The notes beneath the pieces were generated by a model, which did not search any database, was not told the origin of the DNA, and saw nothing but the letters and a program-made list of their open reading frames with translations. Both the position numbers and the translations under genes were made by a program. From assembly GCA_002691345.1 (NCBI GenBank), contig NZHI01000012.1, forward strand, positions 7,188 to 18,788: a DNA stretch of 11,601 bases, read 5' to 3'. Source of the DNA: Synechococcus sp. MED650 (GTDB lineage: Bacteria > Cyanobacteriota > Cyanobacteriia > PCC-6307 > Cyanobiaceae). Shown one piece after another: positions 1 to 6,744 of the stretch (position 1 is its first letter; each line of letters starts with the position of its first letter).

Positions 1-1919
1 GGGTCCACCAGCAGCTCCAACAGGGCGGCGGAGGGGGGGTGTTGGAGCCGAACCGGACCCTCCAGCCACCGCCAGGCCGAACGATTGGAGGGTGCCAGCG
101 TGCTGGCGACGCCGCGTTCGAACAGGCTCATCGCACCGGGGTAAGCGGGGATGGCATCACCATCCAGCGCGATGGTCAGCTCTGGTTCGTTCGGAAGCAT
201 CTCGCTGAGATGTCCAAGCAGGCCAAAGCCGGTGATGTCCGTGCAGGCGTGGATGGCGTGTCGGAGGGGCTCGAGTTTCGTCAACAGGGTGTGCTGGCTC
301 TGTGTCATCACCGCCAGGGCAGTATCGAGGTCTGCAGCGGTGGTGGCGCCGCTCATCGATCCCGCAAAGAGAACACCACTGCCCAGTGGTCGACTGATCA
401 AAAGGGCATCACCAGGTTGAAGGCCTGATTTCAGCCATGGGGTTCTGTTGCTGGAGCCATTCACCGTCAGGCTGGTCTGCACCCCCAGGCTCGCCGGAAT
501 GGGGGCTGCACTGCGCGATTCCAGCGTGTGCCCACCGATCAGCGCGGCGTCTTGCTCATCCAGTGCAGAGCGGATGCCCGCGAGGGTCTGCACCAGCAGG
601 TCCTGTTGGTCGATGATCGGGATCATTGGCAGGGTGATCACTGCCATGGCGCTGGTCACCTTGGCTCCACAGGCCCAGAGATCAGAGCAGGCATGCAGGG
701 CTGTCAGACGACCATTGAGCCAGGGGTCACTGACCAGGGCTGGGAAACCATCCACGCTCTGAAGAATTCCGGGAGCTTCGGGAAGAACAGCGGCGTCTTC
801 TGGTCGTCCTCCGAGTCCCACCCGATTGAGAGCAGCGGAGAGTGGCTCTGCCGGCAACTTGGCGGCGCATCCCCGGCAGGCCATGGCTGCTTCGCCGGCC
901 ATCGAAGCCGGCGGCTGGAAGCCATCCATGAAGGCTCGATCGATGCGTTGTTTCAGTGTCCAGAGCAGCGTGGACGGACCCAAACGCCAGTTCCGCCATC
1001 TCGCCCACGCTGTGTCGCGCCCTGTTCCAATCAGCTGCAACGCCTGCCGTTGGGGGTGCCACGGCCGCAGCGGCTCGTTGCGGCACATCGCCTCCAAGTT
1101 GACGGCAAGAGGTTCAGCTGCCCGAACGGCCCAAACGCCGGAAGCGGCTCGCGGGGCTGTGCTGATCACAGCACAGTCTCCACTGGCAAAAATTGTCGAA
1201 TGGCCTTCCACACGAAGGCAGCGATCGGTGCGAATCCGTCCCTTGGGGTCAACAGGAAGACCTGCCTGCTCCAGCCAGTCCGGTCCTTGGCTCCCGGTGC
1301 ACAGCAAGGCAGCTCCCCGACCGGGCGAATCCTCGTTCACCAAGGCGATCTCAGCATGCTGCAGCTTCTGCTGGACCAGTCGATCCAGCTGCCCCCGCCG
1401 TTGCTGCAGCTCCAATGGCCTCTGCGGCCAGCGGCGGCGCAACGCCAGCACAACTTCCAATCCGGCTGATCCGGCTCCCACCACCCGGAGCGGCTCGCTG
1501 TCGAGAGGGTTTTGTGCCTCCAGAAAAGCGAGTGCCGGTTCCAGCGGTTTGATCGGCATGCCCCGTTCGCTCGGCTTGCTGACGGCGCCAACATTCAGGC
1601 TGAGCAGTTCAAATCCCAGGGAGGGTCGCCCCCTTAGGCACAGTCGCTGCTCCTGAAGGTTGATGCCGCAGATGTCGGCTTCCAAGAAGGCCACCCCGGC
1701 ACGGTTGCAAAGCTGGCGCAGGTCGATGGCGAGCTCATCGCGTTGATAAATCCCAGCGATCAGGCCAGGCACCATGCCTGAGTAGAGAGCCGTGCTGCTG
1801 CGGTTAACCAGGGTGATGCTGCGCTGAGGCCGCTGCTGCGGTTGCATCGCCCAGCGCTTCAGCAGCAGGGCATGGCTGTGGCCACCACCGGCCAGCAGCA
1901 GCGCACCTTCAGCGGTCAT
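1..1919 (-). CDS. selD: Selenide, water dikinase (SelD) fused to an N-terminal FAD/NAD(P) oxidoreductase; 3' end cut by window edge
   Basis: The frame is open from the ATG at 1919 to the left edge, giving 639 whole codons. The SelD half makes selenophosphate from selenide and ATP, the selenium donor for tRNA 2-selenouridine or selenocysteine. Residues 1 to about 335 look like an NDH-2-type pyridine nucleotide-disulfide oxidoreductase: GGGHSH at 11-16, the second dinucleotide fold GAGSAG at 148-153, and SGDCA around D248. The SelD half starts near residue 346 with CRGCAAK. C351 and K354 match E. coli Cys17 and Lys20. The metal/ATP-binding aspartates are kept at about D375, D390, D413 and D561 (DITGFGLLGHL at 561-571), so the enzyme should be active. 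About 50 C-terminal residues are missing. The start overlaps the galE stop as ATGA, so the two are probably translated together. Catalytic Cys rather than Sec is seen. This fusion is known in cyanobacteria and other bacteria; the role of the flavin half is not established and may be redox handling of selenium. Confidence 0.93.
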   Translation of the reverse strand, partial: MTAEGALLLAGGGHSHALLLKRWAMQPQQRPQRSITLVNRSSTALYSGMVPGLIAGIYQRDELAIDLRQLCNRAGVAFLEADICGINLQEQRLCLRGRPSLGFELLSLNVGAVSKPSERGMPIKPLEPALAFLEAQNPLDSEPLRVVGAGSAGLEVVLALRRRWPQRPLELQQRRGQLDRLVQQKLQHAEIALVNEDSPGRGAALLCTGSQGPDWLEQAGLPVDPKGRIRTDRCLRVEGHSTIFASGDCAVISTAPRAASGVWAVRAAEPLAVNLEAMCRNEPLRPWHPQRQALQLIGTGRDTAWARWRNWRLGPSTLLWTLKQRIDRAFMDGFQPPASMAGEAAMACRGCAAKLPAEPLSAALNRVGLGGRPEDAAVLPEAPGILQSVDGFPALVSDPWLNGRLTALHACSDLWACGAKVTSAMAVITLPMIPIIDQQDLLVQTLAGIRSALDEQDAALIGGHTLESRSAAPIPASLGVQTSLTVNGSSNRTPWLKSGLQPGDALLISRPLGSGVLFAGSMSGATTAADLDTALAVMTQSQHTLLTKLEPLRHAIHACTDITGFGLLGHLSEMLPNEPELTIALDGDAIPAYPGAMSLFERGVASTLAPSNRSAWRWLEGPVRLQHPPSAALLELLVD

Positions 1920-2950
1920 GTACCGCCCCGATATCCCATGGGATTGGCTTGTTGCCAGGTCCAGCCATCGCGGCACATCTCCGCGAGGCCGCGGCGGGGT
2001 GACCAGCCGAGAATCTCTTTCGCTTTTTGAGGGCACGCTTCCAGACGGGGAACATCCCCGGCGCGACGCTCCACCACGTCGTAAGGAATGCTGATCCCCG
2101 TGCTGGCTTCAAATCCCTTCACCACCTCCAGCACGCTGAGCCCGCGGCCGGTTCCGATGTTGAGCGTCAATGGATAAGGGGGCTCTTGCTCCCACAGATG
2201 TTCGAGGGCAACGCCGTGGGCGTCGGCCAGGTCCATCACGTGCAGATAATCCCTGATACCGGTGCCATCCGGTGTGGGGTAATCCTGGCCAAACACGTTC
2301 AGCCGCTCGCGCCGACCAGCAGCGACCTGGGTGATGAAGGGGAACAGATTGTTGGGGATTCCGAGGGGATCTTCGCCGATCCTGCCGCTGGGGTGAGCTC
2401 CCACAGGGTTGAAGTAACGCAGCGTGGCAACCCGCCACGGACCTGATGAACACAAGGCCGTCAACAGTTGTTCGACCGCCACCTTGGTCTGCGCATAGGG
2501 ATGAACTGGGGCTGTCGCCATGTCTTCGCGCAATGGGAAGGTCTCGGGCTCTCCGTACGCTGTTGATGTACTGCTGAACACAATGGTGCGGCAGTCGTGA
2601 CGTTCCATCGCCGCCGCCAGAACCCGGCTTCCGTTGACGTTGACGTCCCAATAACGCAGTGGTTCGGCAACGGATTCGCCCACGGCCTTGAGGCCAGCAA
2701 AGTGGATCACACCATCAACCTGATCGACCGTTTGAAAGGCCCGATCCAGATCATCTGGGTTGCGAACATCGCCTTTGACCACGGCTAGTTGTTTGGATCC
2801 GGCCAGCTCCTGCACGCGATGGAGTGCCTCAGGGCTGCTGTTGTCAAAGTTGTCGAGAACAATCAACTCGTATCCCTGTTCGAGCAGCACCAGACAGGTA
2901 TGGCTGCCGATGAAGCCTGCTCCTCCGGTGATCAGGACGCGTCGCCCCAT
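1916..2950 (-). CDS. galE: UDP-glucose 4-epimerase
   Basis: A 344-residue cytoplasmic extended short-chain dehydrogenase that interconverts UDP-glucose and UDP-galactose using bound NAD. Visible signs are the NAD-binding GGAGFIG at 9-15, the block VIHFAGLKAVGESV at about 81-94, which is identical to E. coli GalE, and the catalytic YAQTK with Y152 and K156. The position matching E. coli Ser124 is Thr128 (SSTSTAYG), a conservative change that should still help catalysis. Length is normal for the family. The ATG at 2950 has AAGGG (2959-2963, minus strand) 8 nt upstream, which supports this start. It is the first gene of a minus-strand pair, and its TGA overlaps the ATG of the selD fusion. It faces the secretion operon across a 100-bp divergent promoter region and could supply UDP-galactose for the surface glycans suggested by the genes on the other side. 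A related UDP-sugar epimerase activity, such as on UDP-GalNAc, is possible but less likely. Confidence 0.95.
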   Translation of the reverse strand: MGRRVLITGGAGFIGSHTCLVLLEQGYELIVLDNFDNSSPEALHRVQELAGSKQLAVVKGDVRNPDDLDRAFQTVDQVDGVIHFAGLKAVGESVAEPLRYWDVNVNGSRVLAAAMERHDCRTIVFSSTSTAYGEPETFPLREDMATAPVHPYAQTKVAVEQLLTALCSSGPWRVATLRYFNPVGAHPSGRIGEDPLGIPNNLFPFITQVAAGRRERLNVFGQDYPTPDGTGIRDYLHVMDLADAHGVALEHLWEQEPPYPLTLNIGTGRGLSVLEVVKGFEASTGISIPYDVVERRAGDVPRLEACPQKAKEILGWSPRRGLAEMCRDGWTWQQANPMGYRGGT

Positions 2951-2970
2951 GGGCCTATCCCTTCAGATCT

Positions 2971-2987
2971 GCTGATTCTGAATCAGC
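2971..2987. repeat. 17-bp palindrome, possible operator
   Basis: The sequence GCTGATTC-T-GAATCAGC has 8-bp arms around a single central base. Its place in the middle of the divergent promoter region, 21 bp from the galE start and 64 bp from the plus-strand start, fits a dimeric regulator site. It has no U-tract, so it does not look like a terminator. The binding protein is unknown. Confidence 0.5.
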
Positions 2988-3005
2988 TTGTGTTCAAAAA
3001 GCTGA
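2983..3005. repeat. Inverted repeat TCAGCTT/AAGCTGA overlapping the palindrome
   Basis: Seven-bp arms at 2983-2989 and 2999-3005 flank a 9-nt loop. The left arm shares TCAGC with the right arm of the 2971-2987 palindrome, so the two structures cannot both form as hairpins. They could be alternative structures or adjacent half-sites for one protein. Confidence 0.4.
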
Positions 3006-3040
3006 CGGAGTAGGTGATCGAACCTAGTGTCAGCCTGCTG

Positions 3041-3046
3041 AAGGAG
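3041..3046 (+). promoter_or_regulatory. Shine-Dalgarno AAGGAG deciding a TTG start
   Basis: AAGGAG lies 4 nt upstream of the TTG at 3051, and an in-frame TGA at 3039-3041 rules out any start further upstream. The next in-frame candidate is a GTG at 3087 with a poorly spaced purine run. This is why the parvulin-like gene is started at TTG 3051. Confidence 0.7.
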
Positions 3047-3050
3047 CGTT

Positions 3051-3836
3051 TTGGAAAGCGGAACGGCGGTTCCAGAGTTGAAGAGAGTGATTGGTGCAGA
3101 GGGCCGCGCTCTGCTCAAGAAATTCAACTTGCTCAGGCCATTGGTCGAGCAGATGTTGATTAGCGATGCAATCGCGGATGTTGAGGTGAGTGAGGAGCAG
3201 TTGGAGGAAGGCCGGCTTGGTTTGCTCCAACAACGTGGTTACGACGGATTGGAGCAGTGGCCTGAATTGCTCAAGGAGCTTGAGCGCACCGACGAGGAGG
3301 TGGTGGAGCGACTGCGTCGGGGGATCCAACGCCGAACCTTCATGCGTGATCGGTTCGCCGCTAAGGCAGAGGCGCGTTTTCTGGAGCGCAAGAACGAACT
3401 GGATCAGGTGGTTTACAGCCTGTTGCGTCTCGAAAACACGTTCCTTGCCCGTGAGCTCTATCTACAAATTGAATCGGGCGAATCGAATTTCGCTGATTTA
3501 GCCAAACGCTATGCCGAGGGCCCTGAGCGCAACACCAACGGCATTGTTGGCCCTGTGTCGCTGACCCAGGCGCATCCAACCCTGGTGGAGAAGCTTCGGG
3601 TCGCCCAGCCTGGTGTTCTGTTGGAACCGTTCCGGATTTCGGACTGGTGGCTGGTCGTGCGGCTGGAGCGTTACTCGCCAGCCACCTTCACCGATGAGGT
3701 TTCCGATCAGATGTGCCAGGAAATGTTCGAAGCCTGGATCCAAGAGGAAACCATGGCTGGTTTGAGTCGGCTCGAGTCTGAGCCTGTCGAGCCAGCACCA
3801 ACGCGCGATTTCAGCGATTTCAGCGTCTCCCGATGA
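3051..3836 (+). CDS. Parvulin-like (PpiC-type) peptidylprolyl isomerase domain protein, degenerate, linked to type I secretion
   Basis: A 261-residue protein with no signal peptide or membrane segment, so probably cytoplasmic. Residues 1 to about 110 are charged and helical, like the N-terminal chaperone part of SurA/PrsA-type proteins. Residues about 115-215 resemble a PpiC domain: GESNFADLAKRYAEGPE, then NGIVGPVS, then EPFRISDWWLVVRLERY. Compared with E. coli parvulin, the His of the first strand is Tyr122 and the His of the last strand is Trp200 or its neighbour, so isomerase activity is doubtful and a holdase or adaptor role is more likely. It begins the operon at a TTG with a strong AAGGAG, and its TGA overlaps the ABC transporter ATG as ATGA, so the two are probably made in fixed ratio. 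PpiC-like proteins next to HlyB/HlyD genes are a known pairing in cyanobacteria. The inferred job is to keep the export substrate unfolded or to deliver it to the transporter. Confidence 0.75.
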   Translation: MESGTAVPELKRVIGAEGRALLKKFNLLRPLVEQMLISDAIADVEVSEEQLEEGRLGLLQQRGYDGLEQWPELLKELERTDEEVVERLRRGIQRRTFMRDRFAAKAEARFLERKNELDQVVYSLLRLENTFLARELYLQIESGESNFADLAKRYAEGPERNTNGIVGPVSLTQAHPTLVEKLRVAQPGVLLEPFRISDWWLVVRLERYSPATFTDEVSDQMCQEMFEAWIQEETMAGLSRLESEPVEPAPTRDFSDFSVSR

Positions 3837-6742
3837 CACAGTCTCCTCCCTCCCCACTGCTGAAGCACCCTGCGTTCCGGGGCCTGTCTGAGGCTGCGGC
3901 CTCCAAGCTCGAGCAAGCAGCGCGTGTTCTGCGTTTTGAGCTGGGGCGTCAGCTCAGCGATGGCGTGGATATCTCCGCCAGGGTTCTTGTGATCCTTCAA
4001 GGCCAGGCCAGGATGGTGGGCCGTCACAACGGTCGCCTCACCACGGTCGGCAAGTTCGGCCCAGGAAGTGTGATCGGGGCTGCCAGTCTTCTTTGCGGCA
4101 AGCCCTGTGAGAACGTCCTTGCCGCAGAGGAGGTGATTTGCTGTGCCGTTCCGGATGAGCTTTGGCATGAGCTCTATGCCGGGGAGACATCGTTCCGCGA
4201 CTGGTGTGACCAGCAGCTCTGGCCCCAGGAATTATTGATGCTGTTGGAGGTCTTGGAGGAGAACACCGCTGAGACAGACAGCTCAGCGTTGGAAAAGCTT
4301 GAGGAAGCCTTGCAAATGGCGGAGCGGTGCCCTGCCGATGCCGCTGCTGTTGACGCCGCTTTGGCTGCCGGGAAGACCCTTTACGTCACCAGTGCCTGGG
4401 GAGACCTGACGATCGGCCAGCCAATCACGGCGTCAGCTGATCTTCCTGGCTGCGAACCATTCGCGCTGCGGTTGGTTGCGCTGCCAGCTCCTGATCAGGC
4501 GGTTGATGCGCCCGGTCCGCTCGTTCCGGTGGAGACCATCCAGGACGCTGAGGTGCTTCCCCCCGTCAGCAGCTACAGCCCGGAGCGGAATGTCGTGGAC
4601 AACCTCCGGGTGATCCGTGCTGATGGAGCACTCCAGGAAACCCTGGCCTGTTTCCAGATGCTGGCGCAGCTGATGAAGTTGCCGTTCCGCCGCGATTCGA
4701 TTGAAAAAGTTCTGCAGGACAACCTCCGTCGCGGCTTGACGCCGAATCTGCAGCTCTGTGGGCAATTGGCGGCGAGCCTGGGCCTCCATGTGATGGCGGC
4801 ACGGGTTCCGTCGGTTGCTGGCACCCGTCTTCAGGTGCCATCGATGCTGCCCTGGCAGGGCGGATTTGCTCTGGTGGTCGCCAGCAATGAGCAGGGGCTC
4901 AAGCTTGCCTCGCCCAAGCAGGGCATGGTGACGCTGAATCCGAATGAGTTGGCTGAGCAGTTCCCTGAAGGGATTGAGCTGCTGCTGATGGAGCGCTCCA
5001 ATGCCACCCCTGATCAGAAGTTCGGCCCGGGGTGGTTCTGGCCGGCTTTGAAGCGCTACCGGGGCGTGTTGACTCAGGTTCTGGCCGCAAGCTTTGTGGT
5101 TCAGCTGTTCACCCTGGCCAATCCGTTGTTGATCCAGGTGATCATCGACAAGGTGATCAGCCAGCGCAGCCTCGACACGCTTCAAGTGTTGGGGATCGCC
5201 TTGGTGGTGGTCACCATTCTCGAAGGCGTTCTGGGAAGCCTGAAAACGTTCCTGTTCGCTGAAACCACCAATCGGATTGATCAACGGTTGGGGGCAGAAG
5301 TGATTGATCACCTGCTGCGCCTCCCCCTGGGTTATTTCGATCGCCGTCCGGTTGGGGAACTGGGAACCCGCGTGGCGGAGCTGGAGAAGATCCGCAATTT
5401 CCTCACCGGTCAGGCGCTGACCACCATCCTGGATGCTGCTTTTTCGGTGATTTATATCGCCGTGATGGTGATCTACAGCTGGCTGCTCACCTTGATTGCC
5501 CTCTCGGTTCTACCGATTCAGATCGGCCTGACGATTCTTGGAGCACCGCTGTTCCGCCGCCAGTTCCGAGCGGCTGCTGAAGAAAATGCCAAGACCCAGA
5601 GTCATCTCGTGGAGGTGCTCACCGGTATCCAGACGGTGAAAGCCCAGAACGTTGAGATGGTGAGCCGGTGGCGCTGGCAGGAGTTCTATTCCCAGTACAT
5701 CGCCCGTACCTTCGAAAAAACGATCACCGGCACAGCGCTGAACCAGACGAGTCAGGTTCTGCAGAAAATCTCCCAGCTGATGGTGCTCTGGATCGGTGCC
5801 TCCATGGTGCTCTCTGGAGATCTCACCCTTGGCCAGCTGATCGCGTTTCGGATCATTTCCGGTTACGTGACCCAGCCCTTGCTGCGCCTTTCAACCATCT
5901 GGCAAAACATCCAGGAACTGCGGGTCAGCTTTGAACGCCTGGCCGATGTGATCGATACACCGGAGGAATCCGATGAGGTCGACAAGTCGAAGGTGATGCT
6001 TCCACCTCTCCTTGGGGAGGTGCGGTTCGACAACCTCTCGTTCCGGTTTCGGCCTGGCCAGCCTGAGGTGCTGAAAGACGTGAACCTGGAGATTCCCTCC
6101 GGAACGTTCGTTGGAATCGTTGGCCAAAGCGGCAGCGGTAAAAGCACGCTGATGAAGCTGCTGCCCCGCCTCTACGAACCCGGTGAAGGTCGGATCCTGA
6201 TTGATGGCTACGACATCAACAAAGTTGAGCTCTACTCCCTGCGCCGCCAGATCGGGATCGTTCCCCAGGATCCGCTTCTGTTCAGCGGAACTGTGAGCGA
6301 GAACATCGCACTCACCAATCCGGAGGCATCCAGCGAGGAGATCGTCCGGGCAGCTCGCCTGGCCAATGCTCACGACTTCATCATGGAGCTCCCCAGTGGC
6401 TACAGCACCTCAGTGGGTGAGCGGGGTGCGGCTCTCAGTGGGGGTCAGCGCCAGCGGGTGGCCATTGCACGCACATTGCTGAGCAATCCCAAGCTGCTGG
6501 TGATGGATGAAGCCACCAGCGCTCTGGACTACGAAACCGAACGGAAGGTTTGCGACAACCTTCTGGAAAATCTCAACGACCGCACGGTCTTCTTCATCAC
6601 CCACCGTCTGTCGACCATTCGTCGGGCCGACATGATCGTGATGCTTCACCAGGGAGCCGTGGTTGAGGTCGGCACGCACGATGAGTTGATGAACCATCGC
6701 GGTCGCTATTACGCCCTTTATCGCCAGCAGGAGAGCACTTGA
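3833..6742 (+). CDS. Type I secretion ABC transporter/permease with N-terminal cNMP-binding-like and C39-like domains (HlyB/HetC type)
   Basis: A 969-residue inner-membrane exporter that would drive one-step secretion with the HlyD protein encoded next. Four parts are visible. (1) Residues about 5-135 form a cyclic-nucleotide-binding-like fold, but the phosphate-binding cassette reads GAASLL (82-87) with Cys92 where Arg is expected, so nucleotide binding is unlikely. (2) Residues about 263-395 form a C39-peptidase-like domain with Glu269, Gly344 and Ser360 at the Cys, His and Asp positions, so it cannot cleave a leader. (3) A six-helix exporter domain spans about 410-690. (4) The nucleotide-binding domain follows: Walker A GQSGSGKST at 764-772, signature LSGGQ at 868-872, Walker B with D892 and E893, and switch His924, all intact. 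The dead peptidase domain points to uncleaved substrates with a C-terminal signal, as in HlyB. It resembles Anabaena HetC in domain order. It overlaps the upstream gene by ATGA. Confidence 0.93.
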   Translation: MTQSPPSPLLKHPAFRGLSEAAASKLEQAARVLRFELGRQLSDGVDISARVLVILQGQARMVGRHNGRLTTVGKFGPGSVIGAASLLCGKPCENVLAAEEVICCAVPDELWHELYAGETSFRDWCDQQLWPQELLMLLEVLEENTAETDSSALEKLEEALQMAERCPADAAAVDAALAAGKTLYVTSAWGDLTIGQPITASADLPGCEPFALRLVALPAPDQAVDAPGPLVPVETIQDAEVLPPVSSYSPERNVVDNLRVIRADGALQETLACFQMLAQLMKLPFRRDSIEKVLQDNLRRGLTPNLQLCGQLAASLGLHVMAARVPSVAGTRLQVPSMLPWQGGFALVVASNEQGLKLASPKQGMVTLNPNELAEQFPEGIELLLMERSNATPDQKFGPGWFWPALKRYRGVLTQVLAASFVVQLFTLANPLLIQVIIDKVISQRSLDTLQVLGIALVVVTILEGVLGSLKTFLFAETTNRIDQRLGAEVIDHLLRLPLGYFDRRPVGELGTRVAELEKIRNFLTGQALTTILDAAFSVIYIAVMVIYSWLLTLIALSVLPIQIGLTILGAPLFRRQFRAAAEENAKTQSHLVEVLTGIQTVKAQNVEMVSRWRWQEFYSQYIARTFEKTITGTALNQTSQVLQKISQLMVLWIGASMVLSGDLTLGQLIAFRIISGYVTQPLLRLSTIWQNIQELRVSFERLADVIDTPEESDEVDKSKVMLPPLLGEVRFDNLSFRFRPGQPEVLKDVNLEIPSGTFVGIVGQSGSGKSTLMKLLPRLYEPGEGRILIDGYDINKVELYSLRRQIGIVPQDPLLFSGTVSENIALTNPEASSEEIVRAARLANAHDFIMELPSGYSTSVGERGAALSGGQRQRVAIARTLLSNPKLLVMDEATSALDYETERKVCDNLLENLNDRTVFFITHRLSTIRRADMIVMLHQGAVVEVGTHDELMNHRGRYYALYRQQEST

Positions 6743-6744
6743 TC

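Larger units (their letters stand above)
2951..3050. promoter_or_regulatory. Divergent intergenic promoter region between galE and the secretion operon
   Basis: This is the only non-coding gap above 41 bp in the window, and both flanking genes point away from it, so it must hold their promoters unless those lie inside the opposing genes. It contains a 17-bp near-perfect palindrome (2971-2987), an overlapping hairpin-like repeat (2983-3005), and in all five copies of TCAGC or its complement GCTGA (2971, 2983, 3001, 3030, 3037). For the plus strand, weak sigma70-like pairs can be proposed: TTGTGT (2989) with TAGGTG 17 nt downstream, or TGACGG (3003) with TAGTGT 16 nt downstream. Neither is close to consensus, so exact promoters are not assigned. 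Confidence 0.6.

Noticed and set aside
33..39. Run of seven G on the plus strand (seven C in the SelD coding strand), considered as a phase-variation or frameshift site
   Set aside because: The SelD frame reads sensibly on both sides of it (QHPPSAALLELLVD), so there is no sign of a frameshift, and one 7-mer is weak evidence for slippage.
18..45. Inverted repeat CCAACA/TGTTGG, considered as a terminator
   Set aside because: It lies within the SelD coding region before the expected end of the domain, and has no T-tract on either strand.
528..1656. Long plus-strand open frames of 313 and 276 codons
   Set aside because: They lie opposite the oxidoreductase-SelD gene, whose motifs and catalytic residues are clear. 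The plus-strand peptides are low-complexity and family-less.
4611..5020. Active C39 bacteriocin-processing peptidase, implying a double-glycine peptide substrate
   Set aside because: Catalytic Cys, His and Asp positions are Glu269, Gly344 and Ser360. No small double-glycine leader peptide gene is seen nearby.
4433..5311. 292-codon minus-strand open frame inside the ABC exporter gene
   Set aside because: It is opposite the C39-like and membrane domains of the exporter. Composition is Gln/His/Arg-rich, typical of an antisense shadow.
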